Source of the DNA: Bacteroidales bacterium
Lineage (GTDB): Bacteria > Bacteroidota > Bacteroidia > Bacteroidales > Muribaculaceae
Reading direction: 5' to 3'
Assembly: GCA_019416285.1 (NCBI GenBank)
Contig: DXXM01000016.1
Coordinates: 1 to 64,000 of the forward strand
Length of the DNA stretch: 64,000 bases
A program made the translations under genes and the position numbers. Below the pieces are notes generated by a model, which was not told where the DNA came from, made no database searches, and worked only from the letters and a program-made list of their open reading frames with translations. This document shows, piece by piece, positions 37,892-46,463 of this stretch; position 1 is the first letter of the stretch, and every line of letters begins with the position of its first letter.

Positions 37892-37899
37892 CAAAGATA
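37892..37899 (-). promoter_or_regulatory. Minus-strand -7 box, divergent from the RNA candidate
   Basis: TATCTTTG on the minus strand could drive the 34-aa peptide. With GCAAAGATA (37891-37899) and TATCTTTGC (37923-37931) the two boxes form a 9-base inverted pair pointing away from each other. No well-spaced TTTG was found. Confidence 0.45.
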
Positions 37900-37922
37900 G
37901 GTCCTTTCCCAACTATATTATT

Positions 37923-37930
37923 TATCTTTG
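37923..37930 (+). promoter_or_regulatory. -7 box in front of the structured RNA candidate
   Basis: TATCTTTG on the plus strand would start transcription near 37937, just before the nested helices at 37983-38123. A TTTC at 37905-37908 is only 14 bases upstream, so the -33 is poor. Confidence 0.5.
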
Positions 37931-37936
37931 CGATTG

Positions 37937-38143
37937 GATTGGCACAGTCCGGTCCATGACATTTTTGAAAAATAAGAGGCGTTATGCTCAATCTTGTGAT
38001 TGTGAACGTAGGAAATTCATCAAGGACAAGGATTAGCATAGTGGTTCTCACGCTTATAGCGTGGGTCACTTTGTTACATCTGTCCAAATGGTTTCCTACG
38101 ACCTACAATCACGACGTGGCATAGTTGGCTCACGTTTCTTTTT
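37937..38143 (+). ncRNA. Candidate structured RNA (rod-like, nested helices)
   Basis: Helices nest in one rod: TATGC/GCATA (37983-37987 with 38119-38123), GTGATTGT/ACAATCAC (37996-38003 with 38105-38112), CGTAGGAAA/TTTCCTACG (38007-38015 with 38092-38100), GGACA/TGTCC (38024-38028 with 38081-38085), AGTG/CACT (38040-38043 with 38067-38070) and CACGCT/AGCGTG (38049-38054 with 38058-38063). A T-run follows at 38134-38143. Length near 200 and a rod with internal loops recall 6S-type RNA, but I recognise no family sequence. A 46-codon frame (37984-38124) spans the same region and is an alternative. It could also be a leader of the gene at 38191. Confidence 0.55.
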
Positions 38144-38190
38144 AACTAATCTCTCCATCGGGTCAGTGGTGAATATTTAAAGTAACTCTC

Positions 38191-39252
38191 ATGTCAAAAC
38201 TATTATTAACCCTAACTTTGGCTTTTATGCCGTTCCTGTCGTTTGCTCAGCAGGATTCAATTGTCGGACGTCCGTATAAACTGTTTGACACTACGGCTTT
38301 CTGCTCATACAGCAGTTTTCATCCCTCACATTATCTCACGGACAATAACTGGGATATCCTCTGCGCTTTCATCGCACCCGGAACCACTGCGAAACTGGAC
38401 TCACTCGGCATACCGTACAGCAAGAGTCAGCTGAGACTATTGGAAGTCGGCGATCTGCTGTCCGCCGACAATGGTATCTACACAACCGCAATGCCTATAT
38501 TTGACAAGGCAGAGACCAACGCTATCCGCAGGCAGTCAAGAGAGTTTGCCGACAGCATCTTCCCCGTAATAGAGCCCCAAATCAAGGAACTCATATCTGA
38601 TTATAAGAAAGCAGGATATTCGGAACAGACCTATAGCCTCGTGTTCTCCTATCTCCTTGACACGTATATATGGGACGATGAACGTTTGGCCTCGCCGATA
38701 AGCTGCGCAGATCATGGGACATGGTCGGGTGCATACTGGGCTATGTTCGAGAGCCGCAGTCATGACAAAATAGGAACCAACGGCTATGGGCCCGTGAGAC
38801 AGAACTGGACTGACAATCTCGGCTATTGGCTTAAATCAGCCAAACTGATAGACTTTGCAAAAGAAGTGATGAAAACCAAAGGCGACCGCATCGGGAACCG
38901 CGACGTAATCGAAGCTATTGCCGGTTGGGGCCTTACGGATGAGAATGGTGACATCCTGATACCTGTGATGCGTAAAAACAGCGGCGATAACATTGACCGC
39001 CTCTGCAAGAGCATTACGGATAAACTGAGCGATGCGGTGAAGAAATACTGTAGCACATGGGCCCCGTCTCATGGAATCTCTTCCCCGAAACTGGGTCAGA
39101 TTATATTTTATCACGAGGTAATGTGGGATTTGCTCGACATCCTTGAATCCAAAGGCCTGATTTCAATGCCTGCAATTCTCAAAGGTGAGGAAGTCGGCAA
39201 GCAGCATTTCGGCGACATCTGCTTTATAGTGATAGACGAAGCGGAGGAGTGA
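38191..39252 (+). CDS. Exported protein of unknown function
   Basis: 353-aa protein with a signal peptide (MSKLLLTLTLAFMPFLSFAQ). The mature part is soluble and mostly helical. Recognisable but unassigned stretches are YLLDTYIWDDERLASPISCA, then GTWSGAYWAMFESR near 180, and a winged-helix-like C-terminus. I do not recognise the family. It follows the RNA candidate by 47 bases and precedes a TlpA-like gene with its own promoter. GC content is lower than in the housekeeping genes. Confidence 0.75.
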   Translation: MSKLLLTLTLAFMPFLSFAQQDSIVGRPYKLFDTTAFCSYSSFHPSHYLTDNNWDILCAFIAPGTTAKLDSLGIPYSKSQLRLLEVGDLLSADNGIYTTAMPIFDKAETNAIRRQSREFADSIFPVIEPQIKELISDYKKAGYSEQTYSLVFSYLLDTYIWDDERLASPISCADHGTWSGAYWAMFESRSHDKIGTNGYGPVRQNWTDNLGYWLKSAKLIDFAKEVMKTKGDRIGNRDVIEAIAGWGLTDENGDILIPVMRKNSGDNIDRLCKSITDKLSDAVKKYCSTWAPSHGISSPKLGQIIFYHEVMWDLLDILESKGLISMPAILKGEEVGKQHFGDICFIVIDEAEE

Positions 39253-39303
39253 CAATGGGCCCTGCTATTTTAGTATCTGCGGTAAAATTTTAGTTGAAAA
39301 TAT

Positions 39304-39334
39304 TTTGTGATTTTAAGTTAATAAACTAAATTTG
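39304..39334 (+). promoter_or_regulatory. Promoter of the TlpA-like gene
   Basis: TTTG at 39304-39307 and TAAATTTG at 39327-39334 are separated by exactly 19 bases, an ideal consensus promoter. ATG 39365 lies 30 bases downstream. Confidence 0.8.
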
Positions 39335-39364
39335 CAGCACCTAAACAGCTAATCCATTGAAAAT

Positions 39365-41338
39365 ATGACTGCAATAATCCGCATTATGATTGTGATATGT
39401 GCCCTGACCGGTGTATCGGGTCTCGCGCATGGCCGTGTGATAGATAAACCTGACTATGAATGTAGAAAATCCGGCGTGCTGGAGATAGAGCGAATCACGC
39501 TGTCGCCTGACGAAACGCGGGTCGATTTCCTTCTGACTGCTCCGGTCGATTACAAGGGCACGGTGGGTAAGAACTCGCGGCTTTGCGATGTAGCCACCGG
39601 CGAATCCTACATGCCTTTGCGCGGAAAGGGTGTGACACTCGACAAAAGCATCAAAGTCCCTGCTGAGGGCTCTGTGCGCTATTCACTCTTATATCCTCCC
39701 TTGCCCTCCGATGTGAAAGCCGTAGATTTTATAGAAGGAAGCTGGGATATTTTCGGCATACGTCTCGACGGCCGAAAGGCCCGCAAAGCTCCGCGGGCCC
39801 TCCGCAAGCCGGAACTTCTGCGCCAGACGTCACACCCCGACATCCCCGCTCCGCTTTTCAAGTCAGGCAAGGTCCGCATCAGTGGAGTGGTCGACGGCTA
39901 TGACCCGCGCGCTTTCGGAGATGTGCTGCAGATGGCCGTACCCAACCGGTATACCGGAGATATGGATATGAGCGCAATCAATGTGAAATCCGACGGAACC
40001 TTTGCCGCCGATTTGGAGATAAGTTCTCCCGGAGTCGCGTCGATATATTCGCTGAAGAGCCAGCAGGCCGACGTGTACCTTGAACCTGACGGAAATCTGT
40101 ATCTCTTTTTCGATTTTCCGCAGTGGCAGGCAAACCAGTGCATAGGTTCCGACAGTATCCCCGACATTCTCTTCGGCGGCTCTCTCGGCGCGATTAACGC
40201 AGGCCTTTACGGAGCGCCGGAGGCACCGGTCATAAGAGTGGACAAACTGGCGGCGTCCGATAAGTCCCTGCTGACGGGAAAAGCCGAGATTGACACTGTC
40301 TGCGCGAAGTGGGGCGCGGCAATCGAGGATTACATCTCTGCCACTCCCGGACTTCATCCTATTTCTGTGAACTTGCTCCGTAACAGCGTGTTTGTCAAAC
40401 GGGCATATACTCTGCTTGACTACGAGATGAGAAAGAACCGTCTGGGGATGTCTCGGATCACATCTTTCAATCCCGACAGCACCCTTGTCGCTTTCTATGC
40501 CGATTTCATTCCCGAACTTCTCAAGGCCGACACTGTGGTTGTAGCCACATCAATGTATCTTGGCCCGATACTCAACCGCCTTGCGTTCTCCGATATTCCA
40601 TCTCTGATGATTGATGAGAATGCGGAGCTTGAGAAACTCACCTATCCGGTCGGTTCTGCCCAGGCCGGTGCGATCAGGAGCGTCCGCGACAGGATTGATG
40701 TCAGAAACAGGGCCATGATGGAGTTTGCCGGACTGGACACGATGCCCTATCTTCTCCAGCTGACCGCCATGCAGTCGTTCTGTGTTTCTTATCGGGGAGA
40801 CGCGCAAGGTACCCGCCGTGAAGCCATGTGTGTTCTGGACTCAGTCAGAAGTGTCACTCACCCCAGACTGCGTGAGGTCCTGGCCGATGTCTATTATAAA
40901 AAATACGAAACCTCACCCTATGCTCTTCCCGACACCGATGGAGGACGTATAATGAGCCGGATTCTTGAACCATATAAGGGAAAAACCGTCATTGTCGACT
41001 TCTGGTCGACAGGTTGTGGGCCGTGTCGCGTTGCGATAGAACACTGGAAGGAGTTCCGCGACACGCACCGCGACAGAGATTACGTGTTTCTCTTCATAAC
41101 CAACGATTCTGAATCCGGCAAGGAGGCATATGATAAATATGTGGCTGAGAATATGACAAACGATATTTCTATCCGTATCCCAGAGTCGGATTACATGCAC
41201 CTGCGGCAGCTTTTCAACTTCAATAGTATCCCACGCTACATTCTTGTAGACCCCTCGGGCCTGATTGTCGACCACGATTACCGGCTAACAGACCACCGGC
41301 TCAAATCCTCCCTCGACAAAATGGGAATCACCCTCTGA
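39365..41338 (+). CDS. TlpA-like thioredoxin-fold exported protein
   Basis: 657-aa periplasmic protein with a signal peptide (about 1-23). A long N-terminal region of mixed beta strands precedes a C-terminal thioredoxin domain. The active site is Cys551-Gly-Pro-Cys554 in DFWSTGCGPCR and the cis-proline region is SIPRYILVDPSG. Bacteroidetes encode many such large TlpA-family proteins, expected to act as thiol-disulfide reductases in the envelope. The partner is unknown. Confidence 0.85.
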   Translation: MTAIIRIMIVICALTGVSGLAHGRVIDKPDYECRKSGVLEIERITLSPDETRVDFLLTAPVDYKGTVGKNSRLCDVATGESYMPLRGKGVTLDKSIKVPAEGSVRYSLLYPPLPSDVKAVDFIEGSWDIFGIRLDGRKARKAPRALRKPELLRQTSHPDIPAPLFKSGKVRISGVVDGYDPRAFGDVLQMAVPNRYTGDMDMSAINVKSDGTFAADLEISSPGVASIYSLKSQQADVYLEPDGNLYLFFDFPQWQANQCIGSDSIPDILFGGSLGAINAGLYGAPEAPVIRVDKLAASDKSLLTGKAEIDTVCAKWGAAIEDYISATPGLHPISVNLLRNSVFVKRAYTLLDYEMRKNRLGMSRITSFNPDSTLVAFYADFIPELLKADTVVVATSMYLGPILNRLAFSDIPSLMIDENAELEKLTYPVGSAQAGAIRSVRDRIDVRNRAMMEFAGLDTMPYLLQLTAMQSFCVSYRGDAQGTRREAMCVLDSVRSVTHPRLREVLADVYYKKYETSPYALPDTDGGRIMSRILEPYKGKTVIVDFWSTGCGPCRVAIEHWKEFRDTHRDRDYVFLFITNDSESGKEAYDKYVAENMTNDISIRIPESDYMHLRQLFNFNSIPRYILVDPSGLIVDHDYRLTDHRLKSSLDKMGITL

Positions 41339-41367
41339 TTGCTGCTCTTACAGCCCGGAAATTTAAA

Positions 41368-41925
41368 TTATAATTGGTCCTCAAGATTGATTAAATCGTA
41401 AAACATCAATCTTGTGGGCTTTTCCATGTCTGCACTGCTTAGAAATAGGAATCCGTTCTTTTGATAAAATGTCTCGGCCGTTCTGTATGCGTCTACAGTG
41501 AGAAATCGGCATCCGGTCTTGTTATCTGAAAGAAAATATCTTTTCATGAAATCAAGAAGGAGTGTACCTATGCCCTGGCCCTTTGCCGATTTACTTATTG
41601 CGAATCTACATAATTTGACCGCCGGATAGTTGGTTAGCCGTTTTTCATTGACAAATCTGTGCCTTCTGAATTTATTGAATTCATTGTTGCTCGGAAAATC
41701 TTTGATGGCAATACGGTCATTGGCGAGACTGAAATAAGCCACAGCCTCTTTGTCCTTATTTCGTTCAATAATATATGTAACAGCCAACAACGCGTCACGA
41801 TATAGGGGCGCATCGTTAATGATGAAATCATCTAAATCTTCATCTCCACATGAAAAAGTTTGGATACGGTCTCCGCGTCTAAGCTTTCTTATGGAATACT
41901 CATTGTAAAAATTGTCGAAAGTCAT
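41368..41925 (-). CDS. GNAT acetyltransferase, toxin candidate
   Basis: 185-aa GNAT protein. The opening YSIRKLRRGDRIQTFSCGDE, then DLDDFI, matches acetyltransferase toxins of the TacT/AtaT type, which acetylate charged tRNAs. The acetyl-CoA loop is KSAKGQGIGTLLLDFM, followed by the conserved FYQKNGF. It overlaps the preceding small gene by one base (TAATG), as in toxin-antitoxin pairs. A housekeeping GNAT is the alternative. Confidence 0.75.
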   Translation of the reverse strand: MTFDNFYNEYSIRKLRRGDRIQTFSCGDEDLDDFIINDAPLYRDALLAVTYIIERNKDKEAVAYFSLANDRIAIKDFPSNNEFNKFRRHRFVNEKRLTNYPAVKLCRFAISKSAKGQGIGTLLLDFMKRYFLSDNKTGCRFLTVDAYRTAETFYQKNGFLFLSSADMEKPTRLMFYDLINLEDQL

Positions 41926-42086
41926 TATTTGCGGTCACGAGCCATCATTTTCATAACTGTGTTGTAGGCTTCTTTAATCTGAGCCATGCGTTCCTGAGTC
42001 TCAGGTCGGGGTGTATTCATCAGTTCGACGAATCTGCGTGCATCATTGCCGCTGAGAACCGGAGTGTCCTGAATAGGTCTTGCCAT
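41925..42086 (-). CDS. Small antitoxin candidate paired with the GNAT
   Basis: 53-aa protein MARPIQDTPVLSGNDARRFV, ending MMARDRK. It is short, charged and helical, with the ARPIxxTPVLxGxDARRF pattern I associate with small genes upstream of GNAT toxins in Bacteroidales. ATG 42086 is preferred over 42137, which lies at the -33 element of its promoter. Stop and toxin start overlap as TAATG. Confidence 0.72.
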   Translation of the reverse strand: MARPIQDTPVLSGNDARRFVELMNTPRPETQERMAQIKEAYNTVMKMMARDRK

Positions 42087-42106
42087 AGTATTTATATTTG
42101 ATTTCA

Positions 42107-42138
42107 CAAAGATAGTAACGTTCTGTCTTATAAACAAA
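42107..42138 (-). promoter_or_regulatory. Promoter of the GNAT toxin-antitoxin pair
   Basis: On the minus strand TTTG (42135-42138), 20 bases, then TATCTTTG (42107-42114). The antitoxin ATG follows 20 bases downstream of the -7 box. Confidence 0.7.
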
Positions 42139-42160
42139 TTCCGGCTTCAAAAAGATGATT

Positions 42161-42673
42161 TCACAGCTCTTTCTCGAAGGCTTTTCTTGAGCCGCGGCGG
42201 TAGAGGACTTCGCCGCAGTAGATGAATCCGAGTTTCTCGGCGATGTGGAGCATGCGCGCGTTGTCGAAGTTGGTGTCTACGCGGAAACTTGTGGCACCGT
42301 TTTCCCTGCCTATGCGGGCTGTCTCCATGAAAAAGCGTGTGGCTACTCCGCGCCCCTTCACCTCGTCGGCCACGGCGAGGCGGTGGAGCACCAAATATTT
42401 GCCATCCGTGAGCCACTGGCCGTCGATCTCATCGTATGCCGGTTCTCCGGTGAGTACAATGGCTCCGTAGGCCACGACTGCGGCAGGCGCGGCGCTGTCG
42501 CAGAGCACGTATCCGACCCCGGCTTCGATGTCGGCGAGAATATTTTCGGGTGCGGGATACGATTCGTCCCACTGCCGGCTACCCTCGCGCGCCATCTGTG
42601 CTTTGGCCTGCGACATTATCTCCATAATCCGCGCTACATCCTCTTTGCGGGCCTTTCTGAGAGAAAAATCCAT
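42161..42673 (-). CDS. GNAT family N-acetyltransferase
   Basis: 170-aa acetyltransferase. The N-terminal FSLRKARKEDVARIMEIMSQ and the acetyl-CoA segment LHRLAVADEVKGRGVATRFF are GNAT motifs A/D, and FRVDTNFDNARMLHIAEKLG is motif B. Unlike the gene at 41368 it has no small partner and fits a general small-molecule GNAT. Substrate unknown. Confidence 0.88.
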   Translation of the reverse strand: MDFSLRKARKEDVARIMEIMSQAKAQMAREGSRQWDESYPAPENILADIEAGVGYVLCDSAAPAAVVAYGAIVLTGEPAYDEIDGQWLTDGKYLVLHRLAVADEVKGRGVATRFFMETARIGRENGATSFRVDTNFDNARMLHIAEKLGFIYCGEVLYRRGSRKAFEKEL

Positions 42674-42705
42674 GATATATTCGGTTTAATATTCGCTAAC
42701 ACTTA

Positions 42706-42713
42706 CAAAGTTA
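42706..42713 (-). promoter_or_regulatory. Putative -7 box for the GNAT gene
   Basis: TAACTTTG on the minus strand, 33 bases before the start at 42673. No TTTG lies at the right distance. Confidence 0.5.
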
Positions 42714-42778
42714 AGCATATTCTCCCTGCTTTTTGTTATTTTTGCATCGAAAACAGATTTCCGGCGTTTTTACAACAG

Positions 42779-42904
42779 TGTAGGGCCATCGCATGCGGTG
42801 GCCGAAACGTGTGGCGTCCGGATGCTGATTTCAATATTGATACGCCCGGTATTTTATAGATATGCCCTGTATTTCCGGCGGACAGCGCATGCGCTGTCCC
42901 TACA
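42779..42904. repeat. REPIN-like REP doublet
   Basis: The left REP (42779-42804) is the same 26-base element as at 3861 and 37387. The right, inverted REP (42880-42904) has the palindrome GGACAGCGCATGCGCTGTCC then CTACA. The pair stands between the GNAT gene and the helicase gene. A plus-strand TATTTTTG at 42737-42744 upstream could place the doublet in the helicase 5' leader. Confidence 0.85.
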
Positions 42905-42968
42905 GTAAAATATCATAACACAATCGCCGCGCGTAACCCCACAACGCAACAATCAAAACGCAACCCAG

Positions 42969-44396
42969 ATGACAGTCGGAGAATTTGCAAACCTCGTCAG
43001 AGCCAAGCTCCCTTACACCGCCAACCGGCAGCAGAGCCTGCTGATTGACGCACTGGCGCGTTTCTGCTCGTCGGCCACGCCCTCCGATTCCGTCTTTATC
43101 ATCAACGGCTATGCCGGCACCGGCAAGACCTCGCTGACCGGAGCGCTCGTCAAGGCTCTTGAGGAAGTTGGGCGCCCGGTGGTGTTGCTCGCTCCGACAG
43201 GCCGTGCCGCCAAGGTGTTCAGCGCCCACTCGGGTCATCCGGCCTACACCATCCACCGAAAGATTTACCGCGGTCCATCCGGAAGCCTCTCGGGTGGATT
43301 CACGATGATGCAGGACAACCGTCTGTCAAACGCCGTGTTCATCGTCGACGAAGCATCGATGATAGGCGACCATGAGGCCGAGGGTGCGGGCATGACTCCC
43401 TCGGGCGGACTGCTTGAGGACCTGCTGCAATACGTCTTTACCGGCGACAACTGCCGCCTCATACTGCTCGGCGACGTGGCCCAGCTCCCCCCGGTGGGAA
43501 GCGTCGAGAGTCCCGCCATGACCCCGAAGCGCTACAAGGAACTCGGCCTCCACGTATCCCGCGCGGTGCTGACTGACACCGTCCGCCAATCGCGTCATTC
43601 GGGCATCCTCCGCAACGCCACCTGGCTCCGGCGCGCAATGCTCGTCGACCCGCTTCCCGTGCCGCGCCTGATACTCGACGGCTACTCGGACCTCTCTGTA
43701 ATCGAGGGAGAGGAGGTGGTCGACGCTATCGGCGACTGCTACCGCGAGTACGGGGCAGGGGAGACCACCGTCATCACTCGCTCCAACCGCCGTGCCACGG
43801 CTTTCAATCTCGGCATCCGCTCCCGCATCCTCGACAGCGAGGAGGAACTCGTCAAAGGTGAGCGCCTGCTCATCGCCAAAAACAACTACACCTGGTCGGC
43901 CAAAATCAAGGGGCTCGACTTCATAGCCAACGGCGATGTCGCGGTGGTCACCGCCGTCCACGGCACGGAGGAGAAGTATGGTTTCCGCTTCGCCAACGTC
44001 ACCCTGCGGCTTCCCGACCACGACGCGGAAGTGGACTGCCGCATCTTCCTCGACACCCTTACCGACGAGAGTGCCTCCCTCCCGCGCGAGCGCATGGAGG
44101 CTCTTGCCCAGGCACGCATCGAGGACCCCGAGGTCAATGCGCCTGACGTGCCCTACGACACCCGCCTGCGCCGCCTCCGCACGGACGAGTATTTCAATGC
44201 CCTCCAGGTCAAATATGCCTACGCCGTGACTTGCCACAAGGCGCAGGGCGCGCAGTGGACCAATGTGTTCGTTGACCTCGGCGGCATCCCCCCCGAGGCT
44301 CAGGGCCTCGACTTCTACCGCTGGCTCTACACCGCCACCTCCCGCGCCATCGGCCACCTCTACTACATAAATCCCGGCGAGGAAATGTGTGAATAA
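42969..44396 (+). CDS. RecD-like superfamily 1 DNA helicase
   Basis: 475-aa ATP-dependent helicase. Walker A is GYAGTGKTS (residues 47-55), motif Ia LLAPTGRAAKVF, Walker B FIVDEASMIG, motif III GDVAQLPPVG, and the late SF1 motif is VTCHKAQGAQWTNVFVDL. It is shorter than RecD2 and lacks its N-terminal domain, resembling Dda-like or stand-alone RecD-type helicases common in Bacteroidetes. No RecB/RecC neighbours are seen. A DNA repair or replication role is expected. Confidence 0.88.
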   Translation: MTVGEFANLVRAKLPYTANRQQSLLIDALARFCSSATPSDSVFIINGYAGTGKTSLTGALVKALEEVGRPVVLLAPTGRAAKVFSAHSGHPAYTIHRKIYRGPSGSLSGGFTMMQDNRLSNAVFIVDEASMIGDHEAEGAGMTPSGGLLEDLLQYVFTGDNCRLILLGDVAQLPPVGSVESPAMTPKRYKELGLHVSRAVLTDTVRQSRHSGILRNATWLRRAMLVDPLPVPRLILDGYSDLSVIEGEEVVDAIGDCYREYGAGETTVITRSNRRATAFNLGIRSRILDSEEELVKGERLLIAKNNYTWSAKIKGLDFIANGDVAVVTAVHGTEEKYGFRFANVTLRLPDHDAEVDCRIFLDTLTDESASLPRERMEALAQARIEDPEVNAPDVPYDTRLRRLRTDEYFNALQVKYAYAVTCHKAQGAQWTNVFVDLGGIPPEAQGLDFYRWLYTATSRAIGHLYYINPGEEMCE

Positions 44397-44418
44397 GGAG
44401 GGTTTGCAGAAAAATTTG

Positions 44419-44426
44419 TATATTTG
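44419..44426 (+). promoter_or_regulatory. Putative -7 box of the pseudokinase-glycosyltransferase run
   Basis: TATATTTG fits the consensus, 22 bases before ATG 44449, and implies that the longer frame from 44389 is not translated. A TTTG at 44403-44406 is only 12 bases upstream. Confidence 0.5.
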
Positions 44427-44448
44427 CATTTTAAAACTGATTATTGTC

Positions 44449-45270
44449 ATGGAAACGACTCCTTCCAATCCTCAGGCGGCTCCTTCCGCGACCGGCAAAT
44501 GGACCGAGATTGAGCATCTTCCCGAATGGGATGAGGAATTTTACCACGTCTACACAGCCAAGAAGTTCGGCAAGTGGCTCATGCTCAAAACACTTCGCCC
44601 GGAGTTCAAGGGTGTGCCCGAATATGAGCAGATGATAGAGAAGGAGTTTGAGGTGCGCTACAATCTCGCCCATCCCCATATCATCATGATAAATGACTAT
44701 GAGGAGGTGCCGGGACTCGGCATGTGCATCATCACCGACGATGTCTACGGCGACTCGCTCGCCAAGCTCATACGCGAGGGAAAAGTCACGGAGGAACATG
44801 TGTCAAAGATATGCCATCAGCTCCTCGATGCCCTCGACTATATTCAGACCAACCACCTCGAGCACCATCCTCTCTCTACCTCCCGCATCATCTTCACTGA
44901 AAATGTCGGCAACCTCAAGCTCATCGATGTGGGTTTCGACCAGAAATCACACATCACCCCGGCCGATGCGAGCGAGGATATAAAGAATTATGGCGAGGTG
45001 CTTGCCTCTGCACTCGATGCCATCGAGACTCCCAATCCCCGGCTCCGCAAGGTGGCCGAGCGCTGCATGAATCCCGACCCCGCAAAGCGCTACCACGACG
45101 TCAACGACCTCCGCGTGGCTCTCGCCGACCGCAAGACGAACCATATCTACCTTGCAATCATCGCTTTTCTCGTAGCCATGATCGCACTCCTTCTCTGGCT
45201 CAACTCTCCTTATCGTCCGGCCACTCTTGAGGAGTCCGAACCAAGCGTAACCACAGAATTGACCAAATAA
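44449..45270 (+). CDS. Membrane-anchored protein-kinase-like protein, probably a pseudokinase
   Basis: 273-aa protein with a protein-kinase fold signature. The ATP lysine is Lys47 (WLMLKTL), and an alpha-C-like EKEFEVRYNLAHPHI lies near 64-78. The catalytic loop reads HHPLSTSRI (139-147), so the HRD aspartate and the following Lys and Asn are replaced. DFG is DVG (160-162). One membrane helix lies at about 233-252 with a short outside tail. It likely binds instead of phosphorylating. It is separated by three bases from the next gene. Confidence 0.7.
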   Translation: METTPSNPQAAPSATGKWTEIEHLPEWDEEFYHVYTAKKFGKWLMLKTLRPEFKGVPEYEQMIEKEFEVRYNLAHPHIIMINDYEEVPGLGMCIITDDVYGDSLAKLIREGKVTEEHVSKICHQLLDALDYIQTNHLEHHPLSTSRIIFTENVGNLKLIDVGFDQKSHITPADASEDIKNYGEVLASALDAIETPNPRLRKVAERCMNPDPAKRYHDVNDLRVALADRKTNHIYLAIIAFLVAMIALLLWLNSPYRPATLEESEPSVTTELTK

Positions 45271-45273
45271 AAC

Positions 45274-46404
45274 ATGTCTGTAACCATCCGGGCAATCGAG
45301 CCCAAAAGGAAAGAAATAAAGAAATACGTGGAGTTCGGAATGAAACTCTACGACGGAAACGACTACTACGTTCCAAACCTCATTTTCGACGAAATCCATA
45401 CTCTCCTGCCGGAGAAAAATCCCGCGTTTGACTACTGCCGGGCGCAGTCGTTCATGGCCTACCGCGACGGCAAGCCTGCCGGACGCATCACAGCCATCAT
45501 CAATGACCGTCTCAACGAGTCGACCGGCAAGAAGGAGGCCCGTTTCGGTTTCGTTGACTTCATCGACGACGCGGAGGTGACCGACGCACTTTTCGGAGCC
45601 GCCGAGTCGTGGGCCCGCGAGCGCGGCATGACCGAGATGATTGGTCCGATGGGCTTCACCGACATGGACCGCGAGGGCATGCTCGTCGAGGGTTTCAACG
45701 AGATGGGCACCATGGCCACAATCTACAACTACGCCTACTATCCGGCTCATGTGGAGCGCCTCGGCTACACCAAGGACACCGACTGGGTGGAATTTCGGAT
45801 TAACGTCCCCGAAGAAATCCCCGAGAAGATGATGAGGGTGGGAGAGATTGTCAAGAAAAAATTCAATCTCCGCGTCCTCAAATACACCTCCGGAAAGAAA
45901 ATCAAGGCCGACTACGGCCACGCGCTTTTCAATCTCATCAATGAGGCCTACGCCGACCTCTATGGCTACTGCACCCTCACCGAAAAACAGATTGACTACT
46001 ACATCGACATGTATCTGAGCATCCTGCGCCTGGAATATGTCAGCGTGGTTGTGGACAGCGAAGGAACTCTCGTGGGCGTGGGCATCTCCATCCCCTCGCT
46101 TTCCGGAGCGCTCCGCAAGTCGCGTGGCCGCCTCTTCCCCTTGGGGTGGTATCGCATCCTGCGCGCCATGAAGGGCCACAACGATGTCATTGACCTCCTG
46201 CTCATAGCCGTCAAGCCCGAGTATCAGTCAAAGGGTGTCAACGCGCTCTTCTTCTGCGACCTCATACCCATCTACAGGGAAAACGGCATCAAGTTCGCCG
46301 AGACCAACCTTGAGCTCGAAAGCAACTCGCAGGTGCAGTCGCAGTGGGAATACTTCGAGCGCCGCCAGCACCGCCGCCGCCGCGCCTTCCGCAAGAAGCT
46401 CTGA
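45274..46404 (+). CDS. Conserved GNAT-like protein
   Basis: 376-aa cytoplasmic protein conserved in Bacteroidetes. The segments FMAYRDGKPAGRITAIINDR (near 60) and IDLLLIAVKPEYQSKGVNAL (near 305) fit a GNAT-type acetyl-CoA fold, possibly duplicated. Substrate and role are unknown. Position between the kinase-like protein and two glycosyltransferases suggests the same transcript. Confidence 0.65.
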   Translation: MSVTIRAIEPKRKEIKKYVEFGMKLYDGNDYYVPNLIFDEIHTLLPEKNPAFDYCRAQSFMAYRDGKPAGRITAIINDRLNESTGKKEARFGFVDFIDDAEVTDALFGAAESWARERGMTEMIGPMGFTDMDREGMLVEGFNEMGTMATIYNYAYYPAHVERLGYTKDTDWVEFRINVPEEIPEKMMRVGEIVKKKFNLRVLKYTSGKKIKADYGHALFNLINEAYADLYGYCTLTEKQIDYYIDMYLSILRLEYVSVVVDSEGTLVGVGISIPSLSGALRKSRGRLFPLGWYRILRAMKGHNDVIDLLLIAVKPEYQSKGVNALFFCDLIPIYRENGIKFAETNLELESNSQVQSQWEYFERRQHRRRRAFRKKL

Positions 46405-46463
46405 GCCGTCCGTCGCCGCTGACTCAGCTATCATTCATTATATACATATCACTCATCTCCGCC

